Position numbers and translations under genes: made by a program
Shown here: one piece after another, positions 32,401 to 44,404 of the stretch
Layout: every line of letters starts with the position of its first letter
Numbering within the stretch: the stretch's first letter is position 1
Source of the DNA: Lepus europaeus
Lineage: Eukaryota; Chordata; Mammalia; Lagomorpha; Leporidae
DNA length: 64,000 nt
NCBI RefSeq assembly: GCF_033115175.1
Contig: NC_084837.1
Location: forward strand, 69,773,266-69,837,265
Direction: 5' to 3'
Notes under the pieces: model-generated
The model's input: only the letters and a program-made list of their open reading frames with translations
What the model was told of the DNA's origin: nothing
Databases searched by the model: none

Positions 32401-33239
32401 GACTTTCAACTCCTTGACCTTTTCACGCCCTGTTGCTTTTTCCTCCCCTTCATTACAGTTATCATGTTTTACTATCTTACGCTACCATGCTAATACTAAA
32501 ATCAGCACCACCTCCAAAATCTATTTCAGAAACAGTTCACAGACACAATTTGATATCCCCAAACCAACAGCCCCTTCTGGCTACGCACAAGACAGCCCTT
32601 CTTTTCCCTTTCCTTATTCATTTAGATCACATGGCTTTGCCTTACTATCACCTCCTAGAGAATTCCCTTTCCTCCTTCATGTTCTTTTAGCCTGGAATAG
32701 AACCAAGCCTGGCTGAATCCAGTTTTCCCACACCTTCACTTGAAAGCGAAATGTAACTGGGGATGGCCAACTTCACTTTCAATTCATGATAAAAACCTGA
32801 ATGAGACACTCAACACTTTTTGTTTCCCTTGTCAAATTGACTCGGTTGTACCTTCTCTAGTCTCTCTGCAAACCTCCTTCAAATATGACTTAAACATGAT
32901 TCTTAAAATGTTCTTTATGGTTAAAAACTAGAAACCATCAGATAAGAATTTATGCATCACCTCCCCACCAGATCTTTGGCTCTCCTCTCTGTCCAGCTTC
33001 TCTGTTCCTCCCATTTCAGCTGGGGACGCATAACTCCTCCAGCAAAGTCTCATGTCCCCTCGGAAGCTCTGGAATCTGATCCCTAATACCGCAAGGATGT
33101 CTCTTCTTCCAGATTTTTGTTCTCTTTCTCATTATTGTATCATTCCCATGAAAGCGTGAACATGCTTCAGAATTTCTCATGGTAAAAACACACACAAACA
33201 AAAAAACCAGTTCCCTCACTCTACAGCCCCACTAACCAC
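32401..33239. other. Unclassified, possibly L2-derived
   Basis: Pyrimidine-rich; some wording around 32640-32700 resembles L2, but too weakly to call. The 100- and 85-codon frames at 32414-32716 show no domain. Confidence 0.35.
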
Positions 33240-33560
33240 TACTCAATTTCTCTTTCATATACAGTGAAAAAAGAAGTCTCCCTTTCTTTGCAACAGTTTA
33301 CTCCAGTTTTACTTCTACCCACAGGACTCTACTGAAACTGCTCTGTTAAGGACTTGCATTATCTTTGTGCTGCCAAGTGTAATGGACTGTTTTGTATTTC
33401 GCTTTAACCTCTAACTGTTCCCTTCTGTCAGTCTGCCCACCTTCTGCTCTAGCAGCTCCACATTTGCTTTCCTCCTGCCTCAGTGAGCCTCTTTCTGAAT
33501 TCACTTTCTGGCTCCTCCTCTCCTACCAGGCTGTACCTTGGAACTATGTACTCCTAAATT
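33240..33560 (+). repeat. L2 fragment
   Basis: ACTGAAACTGCTCTGTTAAG, then GCCAAGTGTAATGGACTGTT, then CTTTCTGGCTCCTCCTCTCC follow the L2 ORF/3' order. Confidence 0.55.
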
Positions 33561-33609
33561 CACCACCCGCTTGACACATAGGTGTGGAAGAATAGTGAGT
33601 TGACAATAG

Positions 33610-33890
33610 ACTCTACACAGGTCACCCAGCTGAACTTCAGACAAACACAGTTTAGCACTGGAGTTTTGAGAAAAATTCTCAAATAGAAAAAGGATTGCAA
33701 GAAGAAATCACCAAGATGAGGAAATCAGGAAAAGATAATCAGATAAATCAAATGATAGCATTATTTCTAAGAAATAAATAATACGCTTTTCTGCATGTTT
33801 GCTAAAGTTGAATCTGAAACACAAATATGGGTCCATAATGGGCAAAACATGGAAGAAAACATACTTACTTATGAGACTCCCCCAAAATGT
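33610..33890 (+). repeat. Unknown repeat, copy B
   Basis: Direct-orientation partner of 31580-31925, about 2.04 kb downstream. It lacks the ~65-bp segment of copy A. Confidence 0.65.
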
Positions 33891-34928
33891 GTCAGGGCAA
33901 GAGAAGTGACAGGGGACAAATCAAGGAAGGCAACAGATAGTGGTGGCAGTGGCTGTGGAAAGGAATAAATTGACTCAGGGAATGTTTAAGAGGTGTCGTC
34001 ATCATGGTTATTGACAAACATGGTAAGAGGTGAGAGAAGTAAAAGTTAAAGATAGCAACCACAGTGGTAGAAGGAATATGGGCTGCATATGATACATCCT
34101 TCAGAAATTTTCCAGGAATTGGTTTTCTCCCAAATAAGCCTTTGAGAAGAATCAGACAGCATCAGCTCTTATGTTTATTCTTTTGGAAAATACCAACAGA
34201 TATGCAGGTGTTTGTCCATTAAGAACTTCATGATCTAACCATCCATGACTTCCAGCAGTGCAATGACCATGTTTGTGCTCTGACCCCCAGTGCTGGCACA
34301 GTACCTGAGGTAACAGGTACTTAATTAGCACCTCCTTATAGGCAGCTAGGCCCTAAACTATGAGAATTGTCACTTAGCTAACTTCCTTGTGCCTCTCTTT
34401 CCCCTATGTAAAATGAATATTCACAGAAACTTTCTCTTAGTGTTATATTTGTAAGGCTTCAGACAGTGAATGGATCAGAGCATATGCTCACAAAGAAGCT
34501 ATTTTTATTCATAAAAAATTTCTTAGGAAACTTCTATGCTGCCATGTAGAAAAGCTAAATGAATTTCATGTTTTACAAAGTCAACCATGGGTCTTACAAA
34601 GAATACGAATCTTGAGATTTGGCTGGAACTTCTGAGTTCTGCTCCAGCTCTCTAGGCGCATATTCACCTGGACTCCATCAACACAGCTCAGCAACTCCAC
34701 CCTTACAGCATCCTCTGTTCACATTTTTCTTGGTGACCCCCTCAGAGAAAGCTACGTCTCCTAAGGGGGTAGGTACTATCTGAATGCTAACTGTTGCAGT
34801 TAAACCACATTCTTTCATGTAGTCATCTGACGTTCTGTGGTAGTCACACCATCTAGTGCTATAAGGGCAAGTTCACATGCAGGAGAAAATTAATGGCTGT
34901 AGGTTAATTACATTCAAAAGGTAATCCA
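33891..34928. other. Unclassified DNA with a MIR-like stretch
   Basis: 34260-34490 is weakly MIR-like on the + strand (AACTTCCTTGTGCCTCTCTT, CCCTATGTAAAATGAATATT). Nothing else recognised. Confidence 0.4.
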
Positions 34929-35232
34929 GGGGCTGGCACTGTGGCTTAGGAGGCTAAGCCTCTGCCCGCAGCACCAGCATCCCATATGGGCGCCAGTTCG
35001 TGTCCCGACTGCTTCTCTTCTCACCCAGCTCCCTGCTGATGGTCTGGGAAAGCAGTGGAAGTACTTGGGCCCCTGCACCCACATGGGAGACCCGGAAGAA
35101 GCTCCTGGGCCCGGCTTCAAATTGGCTCAGCTTTGGCCTTTGCGGCCATCTGGAGAGTGGACCAGCAGGTGGAAGACCTCTCTCTCTGTCTAACTCTGCC
35201 TCTCAAATAAATAAACAAAATCTTAAAAAAAA
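34929..35232 (+). repeat. C SINE
   Basis: GGGGCTGGCACTGTGGCTTA head, CTCTCAAATAAATAAACAAA tail. Shortened internally. Confidence 0.92.
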
Positions 35233-38047
35233 TTTAAGCCAGAAGGCATGAAAAAGAAAGACTGCCCTCTCTTTGTAACTAATAAGAAAACCAGAAAATC
35301 TCAGGACTGGGGCTGGAGCGGGGTGGGGAATTCAGAGCCACAAAAATATACACATGCATTCAAAGGGGGGCAGAAAACACAGCACACCACAGAGATGGGC
35401 TGAAATAAAGAATGAGGGAGGGATCCATGGTCCTGCTGCTCATCCTGTCGCGCTCCCCAGACTCTCAAAGTCCCCGGAACAACAGAGTCTGCCGAGAAAG
35501 ACAGACGCAGTCAACCCAGTGGCTCAGTGGACAGAAACATGGCCAAAGGGACCCTGCTCCTCTGTAAATAACAACCAGTCTTTGTCTGGCACTCTAGTGT
35601 TTACAAAAACTTTTTAATGTAGATACAATGGGGATAATGTTTAGAAATACTTTCCAACTATTTTTTTTTTCATTTCTTTTGCCCTGTGGCTGCCCACCCA
35701 CTGAACTGGCAGCGTTCAGTGCTTGCAAAGAGCAGAAGAGAAGCAGCCTAGAACAAAGACGTCATTCCTCAACCTCAAGTTTCAGATAGAACCTTTTTCT
35801 TCTATTCTTGGGGAACAACAGTTTTGAGAAGCAAGATTTTTTTTTTTAAGGGAAAAGTATTGTTACCATATAAAACTCACTATGTACGTATCAAGAGTGA
35901 AGTCTGGACGTAGAGTGTGGCACTCCACACAGCTCCCAGGCAGATGAGAGCCGATTGCTGACATGGAGTCTTGGAAGCTCTCAGAAGCTCTCACTGTGAT
36001 GGAGTTTGGAAGCGCATTTGTGAAAGGAAGGGGGAGGAAGCAGGACTGGGAAGTGGGAGAAACTGAGCTTCCAGTTCAATCCAGCAAAGCTTCAACCAAA
36101 CCAGCAGAGAGCTCTGAAATGAGTAGTACTCCTCAGAGCTGTCTGTGGAAGGGGAGGTGGCTTGTCTTGATATTCTGCATAGCTGTGGGCTGCCCTGTGA
36201 ATGATGTGACCTCCGGCATGATGGGCTTCCGCCCAGAAGGCAGCCCACGAGGCAGTGCAAGAGAGCTGGAGGGTGTCTGAGGCCAGCGACTGGATGCCAG
36301 GGCAGTAGCCCTACCCCAAAGGGGTTCTTAGACGCCATGCCCATGGATACTTCCGTGTCCTTCCAGTATAAGGAAGAACTGGGCAATGACATTGAGAAGG
36401 GCAGAAAGGGAGATTTGTGAGTCCTTGGGTTCTAGAAAAAAAATAATATAGTTGTAGCTCATGGGAAGGGAATAGCTAACAGCAGAGCCGAGCAAGTATC
36501 GCAGAAGTCCTAAATGTAAGGACTCTTTTGACATAGACTGCTGCAAACCATGCATGCAAGATATGCCATTACTAAGAGTGACTGGAGAACAGTCTCGGAG
36601 TGCACAGGAATAAAGCACTAAGCTATCGGTTCATAATGATCCATCTTTTGGGTCAGTTTCCCTATGCTTCTTCCAACTCCATAACCCCTAAAACCATCAT
36701 CAACAACAACAGAGAGAGGACAGCCTTGCTGTCTGATTGCTAAGAAGGACTTTAAAGCCCGTCAAGCAGTTTGTATAGTCTAGTCCAGCATGCAGGGAAT
36801 CACAAAGCATTTACCGGCTTTTTCTCCCCAGGACCAGCTGCTCTTATGCTCAGTCCTTACAAGCTCCATGGCTCTTGAGTTCCCAGCCTAGGGGAGAACC
36901 TCTAAGCCTGGCAAATTTTGAAAAATCCCTGATGAATTTCTTTGTCCCAATTACTTAGAGTGAAGGAGGCATCAATCTCCCCACACGGGGATGGCAGCCT
37001 TCACACAGCCGACTAAGAAAAAAATGATGATGCTAACTCAGACCCCAAAGGGGTTTATTATATTGAAGCGAAGAAAATAAATCTCCACAGTCCATCATGA
37101 GTGAGTCCGTCCCCTCCACCTCTTGTTCTGACTCGCCACCTCCTCAGAATGCCCCCAATGAAACAGAGCCAGAGGAAAAAACAATAAAGCGAAGCTGGAG
37201 GCAGCTCTTTCCAGATCACTCATTCAACCACCAACTGCTGAAACATGCAGGGGAGGCTTTACTTAAACTCTGAGAATGAAGACAGAGAAAGGAGGCACAA
37301 ATGAAGTGGAAGAAGCAAGGGTCAACAACGTCAAGTTCCACTTTGGGTAAATGCAGCTAATTAAAATCTCCTTTCTGTTCATTTTGTCCCTAGCTGATGG
37401 TCTTCCCCATGCATTTGATTTCATTGAGAGCTAAGCCCTCTGCCAAGTTCTAATGGCACAAAATGCGATCACGTGCAGTTCAGAGGGAAAGGGACTGACA
37501 TTTACATCGTAAGTCACGCCCCCTTAAAAGTGCATGGAATTATCCCCATTTGCTAAGCCAGGAAGAATGAGGAGAGTTTAACTCCAATATGGCTAATTCT
37601 AAGTCATTTCCTCTCTAAAATGTTTATCTTCAGTAATGCTTTATCTTTAAAACTTAAATACTGTCCATTAATTTGAACTCCACTTTAGGATTCAAAGGAT
37701 GAGAATAAACCCTACAATTAAAAAAAAAAAATAAAACACAAACTTTGTGAAGATTCTGAGGGCCTTCTAGGAATTTTCACTGAGTTGGACCCGCAGAGCA
37801 GTGAAATGAGACCAAATTAAACAGGTGCAATCTGAGACTCTCTACTCATGCTTTAAAACCAGTGGTCCATCCTGGTTTTCGTCTCAACCTTACTGAGTTT
37901 GCTGGCAAATTCGCTAAGGATGAGGGTCTGGGAAAGTAGGCAGATGTGAATATGTGAAACATTAAATAAAATTCTACTTGACTGACAACCACAGCTATGG
38001 CTCAAGTTAGCAATTCATGTGATAGTTAAAGACAAAAAGTGAAGGAA
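35233..38047. other. Unclassified intergenic DNA
   Basis: 2.8 kb without a recognised SINE, LINE or gene. The frame at 35963-36280 (105 codons) has no recognisable domain. After 9.8 kb this is the longest SINE-free stretch in the window except for 48.1-51.9 kb. Confidence 0.45.
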
Positions 38048-38360
38048 GGACCGGCACTGTGGCAATGTGGGTAAAGCAGCTGCCTGCAGTGTCAGCATCC
38101 CATATGGACACCAGTTCAAGTCCTGGCTGCTCCACTTCCAACCCCATGTCCTTGGGCCCTGCACCCGGGTGGGAGAACTGGAGAAGGCTCCTGGCTCCTG
38201 ACTTCGGATCAGCACAGCTCTGGCTGTTGCGGCCAATTGGGAAGTGAACCAGCAGATGGAAGACAGACTCTCTCTCTGTCTCTCTCTCTTTCTGCCTCTC
38301 CTTCTCTCTCTGTGTAACTCTGACCTTCAAATAATAAATAAATCTTTTAAAAAAATAAAT
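38048..38360 (+). repeat. C SINE, internally deleted
   Basis: ACCGGCACTGTGGCAATGTG head to AATAATAAATAAATCTTTT tail. The usual CTCTGCTATGGCCTGGGAAAGC segment is missing around 38143. Confidence 0.92.
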
Positions 38361-38505
38361 AAAATAATAAGGCAATATTGACAAGCTGTTTTCAGAGTGT
38401 GGGAATGGCCTTAGCTATCTGCTTCCTTTCCCTTCCTCAGTCTTCACAGTAATCAGGCAGCTGATAAAAATCATCAGCTCAGATAATAAAGGGCAGAGAA
38501 TGGTC

Positions 38506-38878
38506 GACATTCCAACTTTTGGCCGGCGCCATGGCTCAACAGGCTAATCCTCCACCTTGTGGTGCCGGCACACCGGGTTCTAGTCCTGGTCGGGGCACCG
38601 GGTTCTGTCCCGGTTGCCCCTCTTCCAGGCCAGCTCTCTGCTATGGCCCGGGAGTGCAGTGGAGGATGGCCCAAGTGCTTGGGCCCTGCACCCCATGGGA
38701 GACCAGGAGAAGCACCTGGCTCCTGCCTTCGGATCAGCACGCTGGCCGCGGTGGCCATTGGAGGGTGAACCAACAGCAAAGGAAGACCTTTCTCTCTGTC
38801 TCTCTCACTGTCCACTCTGCCTGTAAAAAAATTTAAAAAATAATAAAAAATAATAAAAAGAAAGACATTCCAACTTTT
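38506..38878 (+). repeat. Young C SINE with 15-bp target duplication
   Basis: SINE body 38521-38863. GACATTCCAACTTTT is repeated exactly at 38506-38520 and 38864-38878. Confidence 0.97.
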
Positions 38879-39255
38879 ATTCCCTGGAAGAGAGTAAAAA
38901 TATCTTTTGAACTGATAGATTTCACAGGGCTTCTAAGTAGTCTATTTTCCTGTATTCCCTCCAACTGGTTATGGGAAAGCGCAACTTGTGTTTGAAGCAT
39001 CAGCAGGTGGAGCTGAAGAGCTAACTGAGCTGCAGGGTTAAGGACATCTCAAATGCTTAGAGAACTGGGCGGATGACATTTTGGGTGAGACAAAAAGATC
39101 CAGTGTTTTCTTAGACAGTCTTGTGGACGTTTTCAGTGAAAGTTGAATGCGAAATACATTATTTCATTCATTCATTCAATAATGTTTATTGAGTACCCAT
39201 TATGTATCTGGTATGGAAAATTTCTTTCTGGAAATGCAGTGAGAAATTAGGTGGA
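38879..39255. other. Unclassified DNA with an L2 scrap
   Basis: 39160-39220 (ATTCATTCATTCAATAATGT) is an antisense L2-like terminus; the rest is unassigned. Confidence 0.4.
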
Positions 39256-39572
39256 GGGGCCAGCACTGTGATGTAGCAGATAAAGCCTCCACCTGCGATG
39301 CCGGTATCCCATGTGAGTGCCAGTTCGTGTCCTGGCTGCTGCACTTCTGATCTAGCTCTCTGCAAACAGCCTGGGGGAAGCAGCAGAAGATGTCTCAAGT
39401 GCTTGGATCTCTGCCACCCAAGTGGGAAACCACTGAAGCCATCTGGGGCATGAACCAGCTGATGGGCCAGTGAGACCTACTCTCTCTCACCCTCTCTCCC
39501 CTTTTCTCCCCCTCTCTCCCTGCTCTCCCCCTATGTAAATCTGAATTTCAAATAAATAAATCTTTTAACAAT
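39256..39572 (+). repeat. C SINE, older
   Basis: GGGGCCAGCACTGTGATGTA head, TTCAAATAAATAAATCTTTT tail, with a deletion after GGGAAACCACTGAAGCC. Confidence 0.9.
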
Positions 39573-39629
39573 AAATTAATTAATTGGATATGATCTTGCT
39601 CTCCTAAAACTTACATTTTGAGGAGCTGG

Positions 39630-39770
39630 CTCTCTGTGGTTAAGGATGTTCATGTTCTTTGGCATTAGACATGACTTTGTTTACTTCTTGGCTCTGCCAC
39701 TTGGGAACTACTCAACTTCAAAGCTTAGGCAATTGACTCTATCTGTCCTCTATACTACAGAGACAGCAAT
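39630..39770 (+). repeat. MIR SINE
   Basis: TTGGCTCTGCCACTTGGGAA and CTTAGGCAATTGACTCTATC mark a MIR core. Confidence 0.6.
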
Positions 39771-39818
39771 GTGCACTCCAGTAATTCTCTATACTCCTCA
39801 ATCACCTGGGAATCTTTA

Positions 39819-40199
39819 AAAAATACCCATGATTGGGGCTGGTGTTGTGGCACAGTGGGTTAACGCCCTGGCCTGAAGCACCGGCATCCCAAATGGGCAC
39901 CGGTTCTAGTCCTGGCTGCTCCACTTCCCATCCGGCTCTCTGCTATGGCCTGGGAAAGCAGTGGAGGATGGCCCAGGTCCTTGGGCCCCTGTACCCATGT
40001 AGGAGACCCGGAGGAGGCTCCCGGCTCCTGGCTTCGGATCAGCACAGCTCCGGCTGTTGCAGCCAATGGGAAGTGAACCATTGGATGGGAGACTTCTCTT
40101 GCTCTCTCTCTCTCTCTCTCTCTGCCTCTTCTCTCTCTGTGTAACTGTGACTTTCAAATAAATAAATATTTTTTTAAAAAAGAAAAATACCCATGATTG
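39819..40199 (+). repeat. C SINE with 17-bp target duplication
   Basis: SINE body 39836-40182. AAAAATACCCATGATTG is repeated at 39819-39835 and 40183-40199. Confidence 0.97.
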
Positions 40200-40922
40200 A
40201 GCCACCTCCATGGAATTTAGTTCAGTTGGTTTGGGTACCAAATCATCAATAACTTTTAAAGCCACCAGCCACTTTTGTTGAATGGCCAGTGAGACCTACT
40301 CCTTTATTCTTTAGAATTGGGGGAGAATCACACCAATAATTCACATAAACACCTGGTGCTTAGTAAACAGGGGACAGTTAGCTTTGACTCTGGAGCATAC
40401 TAGGTGCTGTCTAACAGAGCAGAGATCCAGGTATCTGAGAGGAAATTGTTAACCTGAAACTGACCAGTGAGCAAGGAAAAGTTGGAGATAATTCTAATGA
40501 TTTTCTTCCTTAAAGGAAGAAAAATGGCTACTAGTCTTCTAGTTGATCACAGCTGAATAACCACTTTGTACTGATTTTAATGGATATGCTTACTCGTCTG
40601 TTTTCTGAGATGTCTCCTAGAGCATTGTTTATTCATTTTCGTTTCCATTTTTAGTTTAAGCCATGCAGAGCTTAATGATGTTTAACACTAGAATGTGCGA
40701 ATAAGGAGAAGAATTAAGAACATTTCTAGTCCAGATTTTTCCTTTTACAAATGAAAACGACAGTCCTATTAAGTGATTTTCCAAAAATCAAGCAGCCAGT
40801 AGGTTCATAGTTTTGTTTGGCCTCAGCATGAACCTATATAATGATAATGAACGATTTAGTTATCTGAAACTTTACATAATATATGGGTTTCCTACTGATT
40901 GGTTGTTTACAGAAATCTTCAT
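40200..40922. other. Unclassified DNA
   Basis: A weak antisense MIR may lie at 40700-40820. Nothing else recognised. Confidence 0.4.
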
Positions 40923-41040
40923 GGGGCCAGTGCTGTGCGCAGCAGGTTAAACTATGGCCTGCAGCATCAGCCAGTTTGAGTCCCGGCTTCTCCGCTTCCT
41001 ATTCAACTCCCTGCTAAACTGGGAATCCCTTTGGTTAAAA
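40923..41040 (+). repeat. Old C SINE fragment
   Basis: GGGGCCAGTGCTGTGCGCAG head and TTGAGTCCCGGCTTCTCCGC; the 3' half is missing. Confidence 0.8.
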
Positions 41041-41049
41041 ACAAGGGTT

Positions 41050-41312
41050 TTTTTTTATTTATTAAAAAAAACACATTTATTTTCATTTTATATGATAGGC
41101 AGAGAGAGGCCAAAGCCAGGAGTCCGGAAATCCATCCAGGTTTCTCACATAGGTGGCAGGGACCCATTTACTTGTGTCATTACCTGGTGCTTCCCAGAGT
41201 GCACATTAGCCGGAAGCTGGAGTGGAAGCAGAGTACCCAGGACTTGAACAAGGCAGTTGGATATGAGATACAGGCATTCCAAGAGGTAACCTAACCACTG
41301 TGCCACCCTACA
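41050..41312 (-). repeat. Old C SINE
   Basis: Antisense, degenerate: GGCAGAGAGAGGCCAAAGCC, GGCAGGGACCCATTTACTTG and AACCTAACCACTGTGCCACC. It lies tail-to-tail with the preceding fragment. Confidence 0.75.
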
Positions 41313-41429
41313 AAAAGTTTATGAAGGACAAAGATATCAATGGCATGGGTTTTCAATCTCTCCACATCCCTACATAGAAACAAAGCAAGTAGATAGCAGA
41401 ACTTAAGGCTTAAGAACATTTAAAACACA

Positions 41430-43680
41430 GTTGTGTTGAGCCGTCCCTACAGACCTCAGATACTACTGAAAGAGGACAAACCACTTCACCAACACTAAAC
41501 ATGCAGGAAGAAGAAAGCGGGAAAGACACAAGCAGCTGTCCTGAGAGCTGGAGACCCCAGTAGAGACAGCAATTACTCACTAGAGTCTACAGGGCAATTT
41601 GAGAACAGCAGCTAAAACTAAAAACGATTTGGCGCATTCCAACAATGAGTGATAGAGGGGCAAGGGAAAATTGCACCGCCAATCTCTGATGGTTCACTGG
41701 AATAAAATGAGATGCAGGTTATATAGGAGAAAAGACATACAGATTTCTTAATGTGCAAAGAGGGAAAAAGATCACAGCATGGGAAAAATGTTGGGAGTGT
41801 GACTACCCACGAGTTCGACATTAGCAGTTCATATACCTCTTATTCTACAGTGGAAGAGGAGAATGGGGAGTGCAGATAATTCTAAGGGGAACAGCAGACA
41901 AATTTGAGAGGAACTCAATGGGCTTGGTGAGCATACACTGGCCTGTGACAACAGCTGTTTGGCAGAAAGGACAATAGTTTGCAAATAATTCTTCGTGGCA
42001 CCAAAATAGAGGACACTGATGTGTGACAAAAGTTCATCCAGGTGTTAACCAATTTCAGTCTTTCTCCTTGAGAAATGAGTTTAATAAAAGCTCAGAGAAG
42101 AATGAGAGGTTCTGGCTGCTGCTTTGGCAGGTCCAGACTTTCAGTAGACAAGGAACTTTGCAGAAAGCTCTCCCTAGGCTGAGTGGGAACAAAAAGGGGG
42201 AAATCAGAGAGACCCTGATTCTGAGGTTGGTTCCAAACTCTCCCAGCACAGCAGAGCACAAACCTTTGGGTTATCGTTTTCTAAGCCCCAGCAGTGAAGT
42301 CAGATGTCCCTGCAAGCTGTGACCCATATGAACTTGGGAAAATGATCAGCCAAGGCTCACTTCCAGCCCTGGGTCTGAGGCACAGTGATTTGAAACTACA
42401 TGTTGAAATTTCTGGTAATGGAATAAGAGCTAAGCAGGATAGAGACAATACAGGACAACAGGCAAGAGGAGGTCCAGACAAACCTAGGACCAAGCCAGTA
42501 AATCTCAGAAAGTAAGCATGAAATTTTCTAAAAACTAACAAAAAAAAAAAAAAAAAAAAAAAAAAGGAGAACTCAGTGAGTTGAGAAGGGCTGTACTAAA
42601 AACACGATCTCCTAAAAGATCAGGGGAAAATAATTTCATACAAAAATGAGAAAAGAAAGATGTGGAGATCAAATACCACACAAAGTTATTATGTGAATAA
42701 AAGAGAATAATGGGCAGAATAGCATCCCTTCAGACAAAGGAAACCTGCCAGGAAGACACGTCCACAGAACAGGTCAGAACTGCAAGCTTATGAAATGTAA
42801 AAGCCTGGAAGGAAATCATAAAGACCTGAAGAACAACATAAATCAGAAGTAGAAAAGCACTCAGAAATGAGGGGGCATCATTGAGAAAAGAATTAGATGT
42901 GAAAGGGAAAATGTGAGGGACACAAGAGCAATACACACAACAGATGATATCTTAGAAAAAGCATGGAAAATCTTAAAAATCAAAAAAGAAATGAAGAAAT
43001 AGATAAAAGGGATTTGTGATCAAGTCCTGATGTTAAAGGGACCAAAATATTATCCAACACAGAAACAGAGAAAGTTCCTAAAAGAAGAAATCAAAAGAAA
43101 GGGAATAGAACACCAAAAACTGTACTTCAAGAAAACATTCCTGAAATAGAGATTTGAAGCTATATGTTGAAACATCATGCTACATACCTAAGGATATTAA
43201 CCCAGAATGACCACAATATAATCTGTTCTGGTAAAATAACTGAACTTTAAGGAAAAAGAAAAAATAAGCCTTTGGTTATTCATAAACAAAAGCAAATGGC
43301 TTATCAGGGTTAGACAATAAGATAATTATTAACCTGTCAACAACAATGTTTTATGACACAAAAATAGAGTGACATATTAATCTATTCAAGGTAAAAAGCG
43401 TGAACCAATATTATATCCAACAAAGTTAAGTATAAACACTTTTGACCAATTATTACCAACATGAAGAACTCAACTAATATTGTTCCCATGAGTCTTTCCA
43501 AGGAAACTACTGCAAAAGAAGGTTTAGGGGTAAAAGTATCTAGACAAACATCAATCTAAAGATAACTGGAAAACAGTAAACACATAATTACAGAATCAAG
43601 AGCAAATGAAGGTTAAATGGGAAAAACACTGGATTTAATGACTGTGTGCCCAGGCAATGTAGATAGGCTATTGGTCTTAA
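41430..43680 (+). repeat. Long LINE relic, L1/HAL1-like, ORF1-derived
   Basis: A-rich strand with L1 5'-end/ORF1-like wording (GAACTCAATGGGCTTGGTGA, TCAGAACTGCAAGCTTATGA, GACCTGAAGAACAACATAAA, TAAAAGGGATTTGTGATCAA). No ORF2-like part follows, which is the pattern of HAL1 (half-L1) elements. A 26-A run sits at 42540-42565. All frames are broken. The 5' limit and family are uncertain. Confidence 0.5.
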
Positions 43681-44043
43681 AAAGAATAGGAAAATGCTGG
43701 CACCGTGGCTCACTAGGCTAATCCTCCACCTTGCGGCGCCGGCACACCGGGTTCTAGTCCCAGTCGGGGCACCGATCCTGTCCCGGTTGCCCCTCTTCCA
43801 GGCCAGCTCTCTGCTGTGGCCAGGGAGTGCAGTGGAGGATGGCCCAAGTGCTTGGGCCCTGCACCCCATGGGAGACCAGGAGAAGCACCTGGCTCCTGCC
43901 ATCGGATTGCTACCGCGGCGGCCATTGGAGGGTGAACGAACGGCAAAAGGAAGACCTTTCTCTCTGTCTCTCTCTCACTGTCCACTCTGCCTGTCAAAAA
44001 ATAAAAAAATAAAAATAAAATAAAATAAAAGAATAGGAAAATG
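43681..44043 (+). repeat. Young C SINE with 16-bp target duplication
   Basis: SINE body 43697-44027. AAAGAATAGGAAAATG is repeated exactly at 43681-43696 and 44028-44043. Inserted in the LINE relic. Confidence 0.97.
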
Positions 44044-44099
44044 GAAGAGCATATGCAGGAATTTTAAACTCCTTTTCATAATTATATTAATGGTAGTAT

Positions 44100-44404
44100 T
44101 TTTTTTAGATTTCATTTATTTATTTGAGAGGTAGAGTTACATACAGAGAGGCAGAGACAGAGAAAGGTTTCCCATCTGCTGCTGATTCACTCCCCAAATG
44201 CTCTCAACTGCTGGAGCTGGGCTGATACGAAGCCAAAGCCAGGAGCTTCTTCCAGGTCTCCCATGAGAGTACAGAGGCTCAGGCACTTGGGCCATCTTCT
44301 GCTGCTTTTCCAGGCGATAGCAGAGAGCTGGATCAGAAGAGGAGCAGCCGGGACTCAAACTAGAACTGCAGGAAGAGGCTTAGTCTACTCCAGAGTGCTG
44401 GCCC
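44100..44404 (-). repeat. C SINE
   Basis: Antisense element (AGATTTCATTTATTTATTTG to GAGTGCTGGCCCC). GTGGTAGTTTT/ATGGTAGTATTTT flanks suggest the target duplication. Confidence 0.92.

Noticed and set aside
35963-36280. 105-codon open frame with a hydrophobic stretch
   Set aside because: Hydrophobic VLIFCIAVGCP alone is not evidence; no family recognised and no gene context.
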